Of a stretch of 7,138 nt of DNA, positions 1 through 5,935 are shown one piece after another. Within the stretch, counting starts at the first letter, position 1. Each line of letters begins with the position of its first letter. Both the position numbers and the translations under genes were made by a program. Below the pieces are notes generated by a model. It ran no database searches and had not been told where the DNA came from. It saw nothing but the letters and a program-made list of their open reading frames with translations. The stretch is taken from NCBI GenBank assembly GCA_905478725.1, contig CAJQJT010000191.1, forward strand, positions 1-7,138. Reading direction: 5' to 3'. This stretch comes from an uncultured Pseudomonadales bacterium. Its GTDB lineage: Bacteria > Pseudomonadota > Gammaproteobacteria > Pseudomonadales > Porticoccaceae.

Positions 1-52
1 CGAAGACTTACTTGAGCCAGTTGAAGGTGAGTTGGTCGACGACCTGCCTTAA
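1..52 (+). CDS. C-terminal end of an upstream gene (partial)
   Basis: The reading frame beginning at base 2 gives 16 residues, EDLLEPVEGELVDDLP, followed by TAA at 50-52. The strongly acidic tail is typical of a real protein C-terminus, but it is too short to assign a family. Another frame is also open to a TGA at 84-86, with a less protein-like composition, so the choice of frame is tentative. The gene would lie on the same strand as the operon that follows, separated from it by about 110 bases. Confidence 0.4.
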   Translation, partial: EDLLEPVEGELVDDLP

Positions 53-71
53 ATCTGTCGCGCCTGATTCT

Positions 72-100
72 GGCGTGATCCACTGATCCCTAGTGACGCC
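72..100 (+). terminator. Imperfect hairpin between upstream gene and VOC gene
   Basis: GGCGT at 72-76 pairs with ACGCC at 96-100, and CACT at 81-84 pairs with AGTG at 92-95, with a four-base bulge on the left arm. It sits 20 bases after the upstream stop codon, where a terminator would be expected, but no T-run follows it. It could be a weak or factor-assisted terminator, or chance. I see no convincing sigma70 promoter between it and 161. Confidence 0.2.
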
Positions 101-160
101 GGCTGTGCTATCTTAAGTAGATTGTAAACCGCTGTACTGACAACGGATAGTGGAGACCGA

Positions 161-535
161 GTGATGAGCATGCATGAAACAATAAACTATCTTGAGTTCC
201 CGTCACGGAATCTGGCCGCGACCAAGGCTTTTTTTAGCACCGTTTTTGGCTGGACCTTCACTGACTATGGCCCCGAATACACGGCGTTTTCCAACGCTGG
301 AATGGATGGCGGTTTTTACGCTGCTGATCAGGTATCTACTACCGCCAATGGCAGCGCCCTGGTGGTTTTCTGCAGCGACAATCTCGAAGCGACTCAAGAC
401 AATATTGAGAATGCAGGGGGACTGATCGTCAAACCTATATTTTCTTTCCCTGGCGGTCGCCGCTTTCAGTTTACCGAGCCTGCTGGCAACGAGTTTGCGG
501 TGTGGACTGATACGGCTGTGACGGAATCAATATGA
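161..535 (+). CDS. VOC family protein (glyoxalase/bleomycin-resistance fold), small
   Basis: A 124-residue protein of the vicinal-oxygen-chelate superfamily, cytoplasmic, with no signal peptide. The visible pattern is a first beta strand with INYLEFPS (residues 8-15), the helix NLAATKAFFSTVFGW (17-31) that is the family hallmark, and the closing EPAGNEFAVW (106-115). E12 and E111 sit where metal ligands usually lie in this fold. Length is normal for the single-domain 'glyoxalase-like' group, whose reactions are very varied, so no substrate is proposed. GTG 161, ATG 164 and ATG 170 are all in frame; GGAG at 152-155 is 8 bases from ATG 164, so that start fits best. Its stop overlaps the next gene's start (ATGA at 532-535), so it is probably co-transcribed and translationally coupled with the amidoligase genes downstream, an unexpected partner. 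Confidence 0.85.
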   Translation: MMSMHETINYLEFPSRNLAATKAFFSTVFGWTFTDYGPEYTAFSNAGMDGGFYAADQVSTTANGSALVVFCSDNLEATQDNIENAGGLIVKPIFSFPGGRRFQFTEPAGNEFAVWTDTAVTESI

Positions 536-1245
536 TGGTGGCTGAAATTTACCCGTTGGCCTCTGTATTGAAGCAATCTCTATCAAACGCCCGGTCTAAG
601 TTATTTTTTTGTTTAGGCGCCTGTTGTTTGCTCTCCAGCTGCGCACTACTTCCGCAATTAGCGAAGCCGGCTCAATGCCCGACGCCAGCAGAAACCGTTC
701 CGCCACTTCTCGAGCCCCAGAGCTGTCCAGAGCCTCAGGTGATTGAACGTATAGTAACCAAAGTCGTGGCGCCAGAACCGCCGCCGCAGGCGACCACCGC
801 GGGGAAATTACATCTGCCTATAGTGGGAGCCGTAGAGTGGGCAAAGATTCAGCCTGCGGGCCTGTGGATTGAATCACGCATAGATACAGGCGCTGACACC
901 ACCTCTATCCATGCTGAAGATATTCAGTTGGTGGAAAAGGATGGTAAGCGCTATGTGCGCTTTGTTTTAATCGACGCCGCGACCGGCAGTGCTCACCAAC
1001 AGGAGTTGAGATTACGTCGCCGAGTGCTCATTAAGCAGAGTGGCGGGGCCGACGAGCGGCGCTACGTCGTCAGAATGTGGGTGATACTGGGGGAGATTCG
1101 CTCAAAGATTGATGTCAATCTCTCGGACCGCACCGACTTTGAGTACCCACTTTTGATTGGACGTAATTTTTTGATGGATAACATGATTGTGGATGTCAGT
1201 CGGCATCACACCGTGATAGTGCGGCCGGATATAAGCAGTGATTAA
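532..1245 (+). CDS. Lipoprotein with retropepsin-like 'ATP-dependent zinc protease' domain
   Basis: A 237-residue protein. A hydrophobic segment (about 24-36) ends in the lipobox LSSC at 34-37, so C37 is the probable lipidated residue; the next residue is Ala, which by the E. coli rule favours the outer membrane. A Pro/Glu-rich linker (about 48-88) leads to a globular domain (about 92-232) of the family usually annotated as ATP-dependent zinc protease (Pfam Zn_protease, COG4067 type). The core is a retropepsin-like half: RIDTGADTTSIHA (116-128), with catalytic-type D118-T119-G120-A121, and the later YPLLIGRNFL (205-214), as in single-domain aspartic proteases that work as dimers. The family name is historical; zinc or ATP dependence is not evident. 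It starts within the VOC stop codon and overlaps the next gene by 8 bases. In this gene trio it is expected to act in the periplasm on a product or partner of the ligase and membrane protein. Confidence 0.88.
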   Translation: MMVAEIYPLASVLKQSLSNARSKLFFCLGACCLLSSCALLPQLAKPAQCPTPAETVPPLLEPQSCPEPQVIERIVTKVVAPEPPPQATTAGKLHLPIVGAVEWAKIQPAGLWIESRIDTGADTTSIHAEDIQLVEKDGKRYVRFVLIDAATGSAHQQELRLRRRVLIKQSGGADERRYVVRMWVILGEIRSKIDVNLSDRTDFEYPLLIGRNFLMDNMIVDVSRHHTVIVRPDISSD

Positions 1246-2767
1246 TTCGCGGATTCAAATTGGCCTAATTAGCGGCCTACTGATTGCTCTGGGTGTTGGC
1301 TTGACACTGTACAAGGCTGTGAACCTTAATTTGCCTCTGCTGCCCGGTGAGTATCGAGAAGTTTGGACCGTCGAATCAAAAACCAGTTTTACGCCCACCG
1401 ATGGCCCCGTTAATGTCGCCTTGCGTCTGCCTACATCCCTGGCGGGCTGGACTATTTTGGACGAACATTTTGTCTCCTCTGGTTTTGGTTTTTCGATTAT
1501 CGAAGAGCCAGCAACAGTCAGCACTGCGCGCTGGACCCGGCAATCATTAGGTCATCCCACCACTCTCTATTATAAAATGCAGGTCTACCGTGCCCGTGCC
1601 GACCGGCAGTTGCCCCCATTGGAGCCGGGGGTGCCAGTCAAGCCGCTTTTAGAAGCGGATCAACAGGCGGCGATGGATAGGGTGGTGCAGCGAATTCAAC
1701 AGCAGTCCTCTGACCGGGAGAGCTTTACACTGCTGTTATTACAGCAGCTGCTGCGCGAGTCCCAGGATCAGGATATTCTTTTTTTACTTAACTCTTATAA
1801 CGATGATTCCCTGGCGATGATTCTACATAGCCTCGCCAGCGCTGGCATTCCTGCCCATGAGCTGCGTGGCATTGAACTGGAAGATGGCCGGCGTCGTCAG
1901 ACCCTCAGCTCGTTGATTGAGGTGCACAGCGGTGAAAAATGGATTATTGCCAATCCCACAACTGCTCGGCTGGGGCTGCCGGATAATTTCTTTATTTGGC
2001 AGCGCGGTGATGGCGCCATTTTAAACCTCAGTGGTGGCCGCAACTCCAGTCTTGAGTTTGCTCTGGTAAGCAATAGTTTACCGGCTAAAGCTGTGTTGGG
2101 AATGGAGCAGCGCGCCGAGGAATTTGCGCTGTTAGACTTTTCTATCTACACCCTGCCAGTAGAGCAGCAGGGCATCTTTAAAGGCCTATTACTGATTCCG
2201 GTTGCGGCTCTAGTGGTCGTCATCATGCGGCTCTTGGTTGGGGTGAAAACCTCAGGCACCTTTATGCCCATATTGATTGCTCTGGCCTTTATCCAAACTA
2301 CCTTATTGGTCGGTTTAATTATTTTTCTCGGCTTGATCGGCAGCGGTCTATGGATTCGCTCTTATCTTAGTCGTCTCAATTTACTCTTGGTGGCGAGGGT
2401 GGCGACCGTGATAATTGTCGTCATTTTGCTCATGGCGGCCCTGGCTGTCGCCAGTTATAAACTCGGCCTTGATCAAATACTAACGGTAACGTTTTTCCCT
2501 ACCGTGATTGTTGCCTGGACCATTGAGCGAATGTCGATTCTCTGGGAAGAAGAGGGTGGCCATGAAGTATTGATCCAAGGCAGTGGCAGCCTACTGGTAG
2601 CTGTGCTGGCTTATCTGGCCATGTCTAACAACCTAGTTGAGCACCTGACCTTTAACTTTCCGGAGTTGAGCCTGAGTCTTTTAGGGGTGATTCTCTTGCT
2701 GGGGAAATATACTGGCTATCGTTTATCCGAACTCTATCGCTTTCGCGACCTAGCGAACAAGGAATAG
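1238..2767 (+). CDS. Inactive transglutaminase-like protein with C-terminal seven-helix membrane domain
   Basis: A 509-residue inner-membrane protein of the 'inactive transglutaminase / 7TM' family. An N-terminal helix (about 8-27) anchors a periplasmic region (about 30-305), followed by a membrane domain of about seven helices (about 312-334, 342-375 in two passes, 382-406, 411-428, 449-466, 474-490) and a short basic tail. The transglutaminase-like signature is recognisable around SLASAGIPAHELRG (198-211), but the cysteine position that precedes it reads SYNDD (186-190), and the usual Asp-Pro-Thr is Asn-Pro-Thr (239-241). The whole protein contains no cysteine, so thiol catalysis is impossible and a binding or sensing role is likely. 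The start is GTG 1238, overlapping the previous gene by 8 bases; no strong ribosome site is seen, consistent with translational coupling. It is followed one base later by the ligase gene. Length and architecture match the family. Confidence 0.88.
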   Translation: MINSRIQIGLISGLLIALGVGLTLYKAVNLNLPLLPGEYREVWTVESKTSFTPTDGPVNVALRLPTSLAGWTILDEHFVSSGFGFSIIEEPATVSTARWTRQSLGHPTTLYYKMQVYRARADRQLPPLEPGVPVKPLLEADQQAAMDRVVQRIQQQSSDRESFTLLLLQQLLRESQDQDILFLLNSYNDDSLAMILHSLASAGIPAHELRGIELEDGRRRQTLSSLIEVHSGEKWIIANPTTARLGLPDNFFIWQRGDGAILNLSGGRNSSLEFALVSNSLPAKAVLGMEQRAEEFALLDFSIYTLPVEQQGIFKGLLLIPVAALVVVIMRLLVGVKTSGTFMPILIALAFIQTTLLVGLIIFLGLIGSGLWIRSYLSRLNLLLVARVATVIIVVILLMAALAVASYKLGLDQILTVTFFPTVIVAWTIERMSILWEEEGGHEVLIQGSGSLLVAVLAYLAMSNNLVEHLTFNFPELSLSLLGVILLLGKYTGYRLSELYRFRDLANKE

Positions 2768-2768
2768 C

Positions 2769-3869
2769 ATGAGCCTGCTGGTGTCGCCATTAAAATTGCG
2801 CGAACTGGGTATTCTCGGGATGAACAACCGTAATATTGGTTTTATCGGTCGCTACAATCAGCGTAAAAACTATGGCCTGGCAGATAACAAGCTGAAAACC
2901 AAAAGTGCTGCTATTGCCCGCGGAATTCCGGTGCCGGAGCTTATTGGCACAGTGGATTACCAGTTTCAGATCAGGAGTCTCAGTGAGCTGCTTCAGGATC
3001 GCGAGGCTTTCGTTATCAAGCCCAGTCAGGGCAGCGGTGGCAAAGGTATTTTGGTGATTGTTGGGCGCGATGGCGATAAGTTTATCAAGTCCAGTGGTGT
3101 GCTGATCGATGAGCGTGAGGTGCGTCGCCACAGCTCCAATATTCTCGCTGGGCTACATAGTCTCGGTGGCCGCAACGACAGTGCCATGATTGAAGCACTA
3201 ATAGACTTTGACCCTATTCTCAAAGATTACAGCTACGAAGGTGTACCTGATATCCGTGTGATTGTCTTTCGCGGCGTACCAGTGATGGCAATGATGCGCT
3301 GTGCCACCCACAGTTCCGATGGCAAGGCCAATTTACATCAGGGAGCTGTCGGGGTTGGCATTGATATAGGCACAGGGAAGAGTATCTGTGCGGTGCAACA
3401 TAATCGCATCGTCAGTCAGCACCCGGATACTCATATCAATTTTGATACCTTAACCATTCCGCACTGGCAGCAATTACTGGAATTGGCCTCTGGATGCGCC
3501 GGCATGGCGGGCCTCGATTATCTGGGTGTAGACATAGTTCTCGATCGCTTGCGCGGACCCATGTTGCTAGAACTTAATGCGCGACCGGGGCTGGCAATTC
3601 AGGTTGCCAATCAGGCGGGACTAGAACATCGTTTACTGATAGCTGCCAAGATCGCCACTGACTCTAGTCTTGCTGATGGCTCTTCTTTCGCTGAAGGCTC
3701 TTCTTTCGCTGAAGGCTCTGCATTAGCTGATGGCTCCTCTTTCGCTGAAGGCTCCTCTTTCGCTGAAGGCTCTGCATTAGCTGATGGCTCTTCTTTCGCT
3801 GATGGCTCTGATAATGCCAGCCAAAAGATCGCGCTGGCTCGGCGTTATTTTACTACTCAGGCTACTTAG
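2769..3869 (+). CDS. ATP-grasp alpha-L-glutamate ligase-like protein (RimK-related) with C-terminal hexapeptide repeats
   Basis: A 366-residue cytoplasmic ATP-grasp enzyme of the alpha-L-glutamate ligase-related family. Family members are predicted to join an amino acid to an acceptor through an acyl-phosphate. Visible motifs are LGMNNRNIGFIGRYN near the N-terminus (16-30), KLKTK (41-45), the nucleotide-binding FVIKPSQGSGGKGILV (81-96) with K84 and the Gly-rich loop, DIRVIVFRG (161-169), GLDYLGVDIVLD (248-259) and the magnesium motif LLELNARPGL (266-275) with E268 and N270. AAGGAA at 2759-2764 precedes ATG 2769. Residues 299-346 are eight tandem copies of S-(S/A)-(F/L)-A-(E/D)-G, inserted between the ligase core and a final helix (about 351-361). 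Without them the length would be 318, close to what I recall as usual for the family. All catalytic motifs are intact, so activity is expected. It is the last gene of the four-gene run. Confidence 0.9.
   Translation: MSLLVSPLKLRELGILGMNNRNIGFIGRYNQRKNYGLADNKLKTKSAAIARGIPVPELIGTVDYQFQIRSLSELLQDREAFVIKPSQGSGGKGILVIVGRDGDKFIKSSGVLIDEREVRRHSSNILAGLHSLGGRNDSAMIEALIDFDPILKDYSYEGVPDIRVIVFRGVPVMAMMRCATHSSDGKANLHQGAVGVGIDIGTGKSICAVQHNRIVSQHPDTHINFDTLTIPHWQQLLELASGCAGMAGLDYLGVDIVLDRLRGPMLLELNARPGLAIQVANQAGLEHRLLIAAKIATDSSLADGSSFAEGSSFAEGSALADGSSFAEGSSFAEGSALADGSSFADGSDNASQKIALARRYFTTQAT
3663..3806 (+). repeat. Coding tandem repeat, 8 x 18 bp inside the ligase gene
   Basis: Eight in-frame 18-bp units encode SSLADG, SSFAEG, SSFAEG, SALADG, SSFAEG, SSFAEG, SALADG and SSFADG. 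There is a higher order: 3681-3734 and 3735-3788 are 54-bp copies differing at only two third-codon positions (TCT versus TCC, both silent). This points to recent slippage or unequal exchange. An array of this kind is expected to vary in copy number between strains. Confidence 0.95.
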
Positions 3870-3883
3870 GTACTGCCAGTTTT
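3860..3883 (+). terminator. Possible weak terminator of the four-gene operon
   Basis: GGC-TAC (3860-3865) pairs with GTA (3870-3872) and GCC (3875-3877) around a TTAG loop with a two-base bulge, followed by AG and TTTT (3880-3883). It overlaps the ligase stop codon at 3867-3869. The stem is short (6 bp), so termination would be weak. The next gene-like frame is on the opposite strand, so some stop signal is needed here. Confidence 0.3.
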
Positions 3884-3936
3884 AGATTAAAAAGGACCAG
3901 ATTATAGGGTGCTAGGCGGATGGGGATTAGAGCAGA

Positions 3937-4266
3937 TTAGGCTGCCAGGGCTAATTCGATCGACCTAATCAATTGCCGGGCAAAAAATGGCTGCTCAATA
4001 TAATCAACTGCTCCAAGAGTCCTTGCCTCAACGGCTTCTTTAGTTGATCCGGGACGTACAGTAATAAAAATCGTCGGCGGTACGCCTTGATTGGCAGAGA
4101 GTAGTTGTTTAAATAATGAAGCACCGAGCATATCGTCGAGCTTGGTTTCAATAATCAGACCGTGAGACTGGTGTAACTGATGACTTTTTGCCAAGCTCTG
4201 GCCACTGCTATAAAAAATAATTTGAATATCCAACGTCGACAGCAACCCCACTATTTTCTCAATCAC
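3937..4266 (-). CDS. Degenerate response-regulator receiver domain, 5' end unresolved
   Basis: The frame encodes 109 residues from GTG 4266, but that codon falls inside the first helix of a receiver (REC) domain, so the true product must begin further upstream. Aligned by eye with the intact FixJ-type regulator at 5923-6546, FYSSGQSLAKS matches YHSAEEFLKN, TIFITVRPGSTKEAVEARTL matches the VFVTGHGD strand and helix, and GAVDYIEQPF matches GALEFLQKPF. The phosphoacceptor Asp is replaced by Glu (E40, bases 4147-4149), the conserved Lys by Gln (Q92), and the acidic pair (upstream extension) by Ala-Ser; the Thr (T69) remains. It therefore cannot be phosphorylated normally. No output domain follows; the stop is at 3937-3939. 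It could be a phosphorylation-independent pseudo-receiver or a decaying gene. It is convergent with the ligase gene. Confidence 0.6.
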   Translation of the reverse strand: MIEKIVGLLSTLDIQIIFYSSGQSLAKSHQLHQSHGLIIETKLDDMLGASLFKQLLSANQGVPPTIFITVRPGSTKEAVEARTLGAVDYIEQPFFARQLIRSIELALAA

Positions 4267-4533
4267 TGCGCAATCGCTTGCAACTAAGGCCGCGACTATA
4301 TCAGAACTCTTTTTTATGGGCTGGCGGGTCGCCGATGGACTGCTTGCCTTTGGGGCGAGATCATAAAGATGACTAACCAGGTTTTTAGCTGCTCTTGAAT
4401 CCCTGTGAGGAAGTAAAATGTTGCCACGAGATTGATGGTAGTAATCTAAGAACTTGTACTTATATTTTTGACCATAAGCAACAAACCTATTCTGCTTACC
4501 ATCTAAATCCTTGCTTTTTGTAGGATACGTAGT
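4267..4533 (-). other. In-frame upstream extension of the receiver gene without a standard start codon
   Basis: On the - strand the receiver frame stays open for 89 more codons, to a TAA at 4534-4536. Its last part supplies the missing first strand and loop of the domain (SDIVAALVASDCAV, ending at 4264), so at least about 45 bases upstream of 4266 are coding by homology. Further upstream it reads a polar, basic stretch including KYKYKFLDYYHQS and PHRDSRAAKNL that I do not recognise. No ATG, GTG or TTG occurs in this frame in the whole extension; CTG 4380 and ATT 4419 are the nearest rare alternatives. An ATG at 4502 lies in a neighbouring frame that ends at 4448, so a single-base shift could join it to the receiver. 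Either the gene is broken at its 5' end or it uses an unusual start. Confidence 0.5.
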
Positions 4534-4554
4534 TACCGCAACAAATTACGCAAA

Positions 4555-4873
4555 CCCCCTTATTGTCTGCTTGAAACCCTTTGTTATGCTCTACCTCTCA
4601 ATTATGAACAACTCGACTGCCAGTGTTTGGCTGAGATCTATTTTGCGGATAAACAAATCCCTATGTGCCCGGTGAGCAATATAGGTATGGCGGGTCTAGG
4701 TATGGACCGCTGTCCTGAGAGTCTGCGCTCGGGAATGTTCTTAAAAATCATTGATAAAGCGCCCTGATAGCGCAGGACTGTTGTATCCCGACATGAATGC
4801 CTTGGCTATCTGGACTGAGGATCAGCATGCGGGGTTCATGTGGGCGGGCAGGGGCATTCCAAATAATACCTGA
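4555..4873 (+). pseudogene. Frameshifted PilZ-like domain remnant
   Basis: One frame, open from 4507, reads LPLNYEQLDCQCLAEIYF, then VSNIGMAGLGMD and SLRSGMFLKIIDKAP, and stops at TGA 4765-4767. Removing one base near 4765 continues directly into DSAGLLYPDMNALAIWTED and QHAGFMWAGRGIPNNT, ending at TGA 4871-4873. The joined sequence has the layout of a PilZ beta barrel: N-x-(S)-x-x-G followed by a hydrophobic strand, a Gly-led strand, then A-x-I-W-x-x-D-x-x-A-G-F. PilZ domains bind cyclic di-GMP through an RxxxR and a (D/N)xSxxG motif. Here the arginines are absent (LNYEQLD) and the Ser is Gly, so binding is probably lost as well. No clear start codon is seen in frame. Family assignment is by eye and moderate; the frameshift itself is clear if the two halves belong together. 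Confidence 0.42.
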
Positions 4874-5051
4874 CAATCTATTTGGGCGGCTCAACTTTGA
4901 TAACCAATGACCCCGGGCAAGGTTTTGAGGTCAGTGGTATCTGTATAGCCATGGCGAGAAAAAGTGTTTTCATATTGGTGAAGGGTATCAATTAGAAGTC
5001 GTTGAGACTATTTAGCGGATTAACATTAGCGAGTTACAAGGAGAGTAAGAA
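4874..5051 (+). other. Leader region of the FNR gene with unassigned short open stretches
   Basis: No complete gene is seen here. Two short + strand stretches look protein-like but lack starts. One reads GGSTLITNDPGQGFEVSG (from about 4888, ending at TAG near 4992). The other reads GQWYLYSHGEKKCFHIGEG followed by YQLEVVETI (4929 to TAG 5013-5015). They are in different frames and could be the remains of another broken gene; I do not recognise it. The region must also hold the promoter of the downstream regulator: a FNR-like site at 4978-4991, and weak -10-like hexamers TATTTA (5009-5014) and TAACAT (5021-5026). AAGGAG at 5038-5043 is its ribosome site. Confidence 0.35.
4978..4991 (+). promoter_or_regulatory. 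Candidate FNR/ANR binding site upstream of the FNR gene
   Basis: GTGAA-GGGT-ATCAA matches the FNR consensus TTGAT-N4-ATCAA at 8 of 10 positions, with one perfect half. It lies about 60 bases before the FNR-type start codon at 5052, where autoregulation would be plausible; FNR-family genes are often self-regulated. One imperfect site of this quality can occur by chance. Confidence 0.3.
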
Positions 5052-5837
5052 ATGGAATCAGCAACGGCAGTGGCCAAATTAAACGGCGCTAAACAGATTA
5101 CCTGTAATCATTGTCTGGCGAGAAAGAGCTGTCTTATCAGCACATTAAACACGAACGAAAATAGTGAACTATCCAGTCTTATTACCCATGAAAAACCGAT
5201 GATGAAGGGCCAGCGTTTATTTCTACAGGGCGATAGGTTCCAATCGCTCTATCTGATTCGCTCAGGGTGTTTTAAATCCTGTATTGTTGATGAGTCCGGT
5301 GAAAGACAGGTGACAGGCTTTCATTTTTCTACCGATATTCTCGGTATTGACGGCATTGATTCACGAAAATATACCTGTGAAGTCGAGGCTCTGGAAACCT
5401 CAAGTGTCTGCAGTCTCGCCTTTGATTTTTTCAAGGATTCCTCCCTAAAGACCAATCAAAAAGTCTACAACCGCCTGCTTTGTGCGGTGAGTTGCATGAT
5501 GTTTCGCGAGAGACACCTGATGATGGTGCTGGGTAAAATGAAAGCCGAGCAGCGCCTAGCCCATTTCTTATTGGATATCTCTCAACGTATGCATGATCGC
5601 GGCGAATCTGCCCACGAATTTCGGTTGAGTATGGCGCGCTATGATATTGCCAACTACCTGGGTCTAGCTGTTGAGACCGTCAGTCGGCTATTTAAGCGCC
5701 TTGAAGAACAGGGATTGATTGTCGCAAATCGTCATCGTGTGCGGTTGATGGATATGGATGGTCTGCACTACGTTATTGCCGGTGGCTATGTGGATCGTCG
5801 CGTCGAGAAGCCCATGGTATTGACCGCAGCGGGTTAA
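5052..5837 (+). CDS. fnr: FNR/ANR-type oxygen-responsive transcription regulator
   Basis: A 261-residue Crp/Fnr-family regulator of the true FNR class. C18-x2-C21-x5-C27 reproduces the N-terminal ligand spacing of E. coli FNR, and C120 in ALETSSVC matches the fourth ligand (ALETSMVC in E. coli), so an oxygen-labile [4Fe-4S] cluster is expected. The cyclic-nucleotide-type beta roll spans about 45-130, the dimer helix about 138-175, and the winged helix-turn-helix about 190-235. The recognition helix VETVSR (207-212) keeps the E-x2-S-R of FNR, which reads TTGAT-N4-ATCAA. ATG 5052 is preceded by AAGGAG with 8 bases spacing. Length is slightly above the 250 of E. coli FNR, with a short extra tail (about 245-261). 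Extra cysteines (C73, C77, C109, C144, C148) are present. It would act as a dimer when oxygen is low, controlling anaerobic or microaerobic respiration. It is convergent with the two-component pair. Confidence 0.92.
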   Translation: MESATAVAKLNGAKQITCNHCLARKSCLISTLNTNENSELSSLITHEKPMMKGQRLFLQGDRFQSLYLIRSGCFKSCIVDESGERQVTGFHFSTDILGIDGIDSRKYTCEVEALETSSVCSLAFDFFKDSSLKTNQKVYNRLLCAVSCMMFRERHLMMVLGKMKAEQRLAHFLLDISQRMHDRGESAHEFRLSMARYDIANYLGLAVETVSRLFKRLEEQGLIVANRHRVRLMDMDGLHYVIAGGYVDRRVEKPMVLTAAG

Positions 5838-5889
5838 TACTGATCTTAGGGTGGGAATGTACGTTAGGGGTGTAGGCTGGGGCTGTAAA

Positions 5890-5935
5890 GACTGTGATAG
5901 AGCCTCCACTGTTAGGCTCTGTCTATCCAACAGTC
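5890..5935. terminator. Long hairpin between convergent genes
   Basis: GACTGT (5890-5895) pairs perfectly with ACAGTC (5930-5935), and inside it AGAGCCT (5899-5905) pairs perfectly with AGGCTCT (5914-5920), with GAT/ATC (5896-5898/5925-5927) between. The loop is 8 bases. It includes the stop codon of the - strand regulator (5923-5925). As a palindrome between convergent genes it could serve both transcripts. There is no T-run on the + side and only TTT on the - side, so it may block read-through or stabilise 3' ends rather than be a classic terminator. Confidence 0.45.

Noticed and set aside
2790..3223. Open frames on the - strand opposite the ligase gene
   Set aside because: They lie antisense to strongly conserved ATP-grasp motifs, have no recognisable domain and are explained as shadows of the coding strand.
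3663..3806. Regular 18-bp repeats that could suggest a CRISPR-like array
   Set aside because: The units are directly adjacent with no spacers, are in frame with the ligase gene and encode a clean hexapeptide repeat.
4468..4481. TTGAC-CATA-AGCAA, 8 of 10 match to the FNR consensus
   Set aside because: It is nearly 600 bases before the FNR gene and inside the open receiver frame; without a located promoter nearby it is as likely a chance match.
4929..5015. Short frame ending HIGEGYQLEVVETI, faintly like the end of an S1-type RNA-binding domain
   Set aside because: Only 28 codons, with no start and too little sequence to support a family call.
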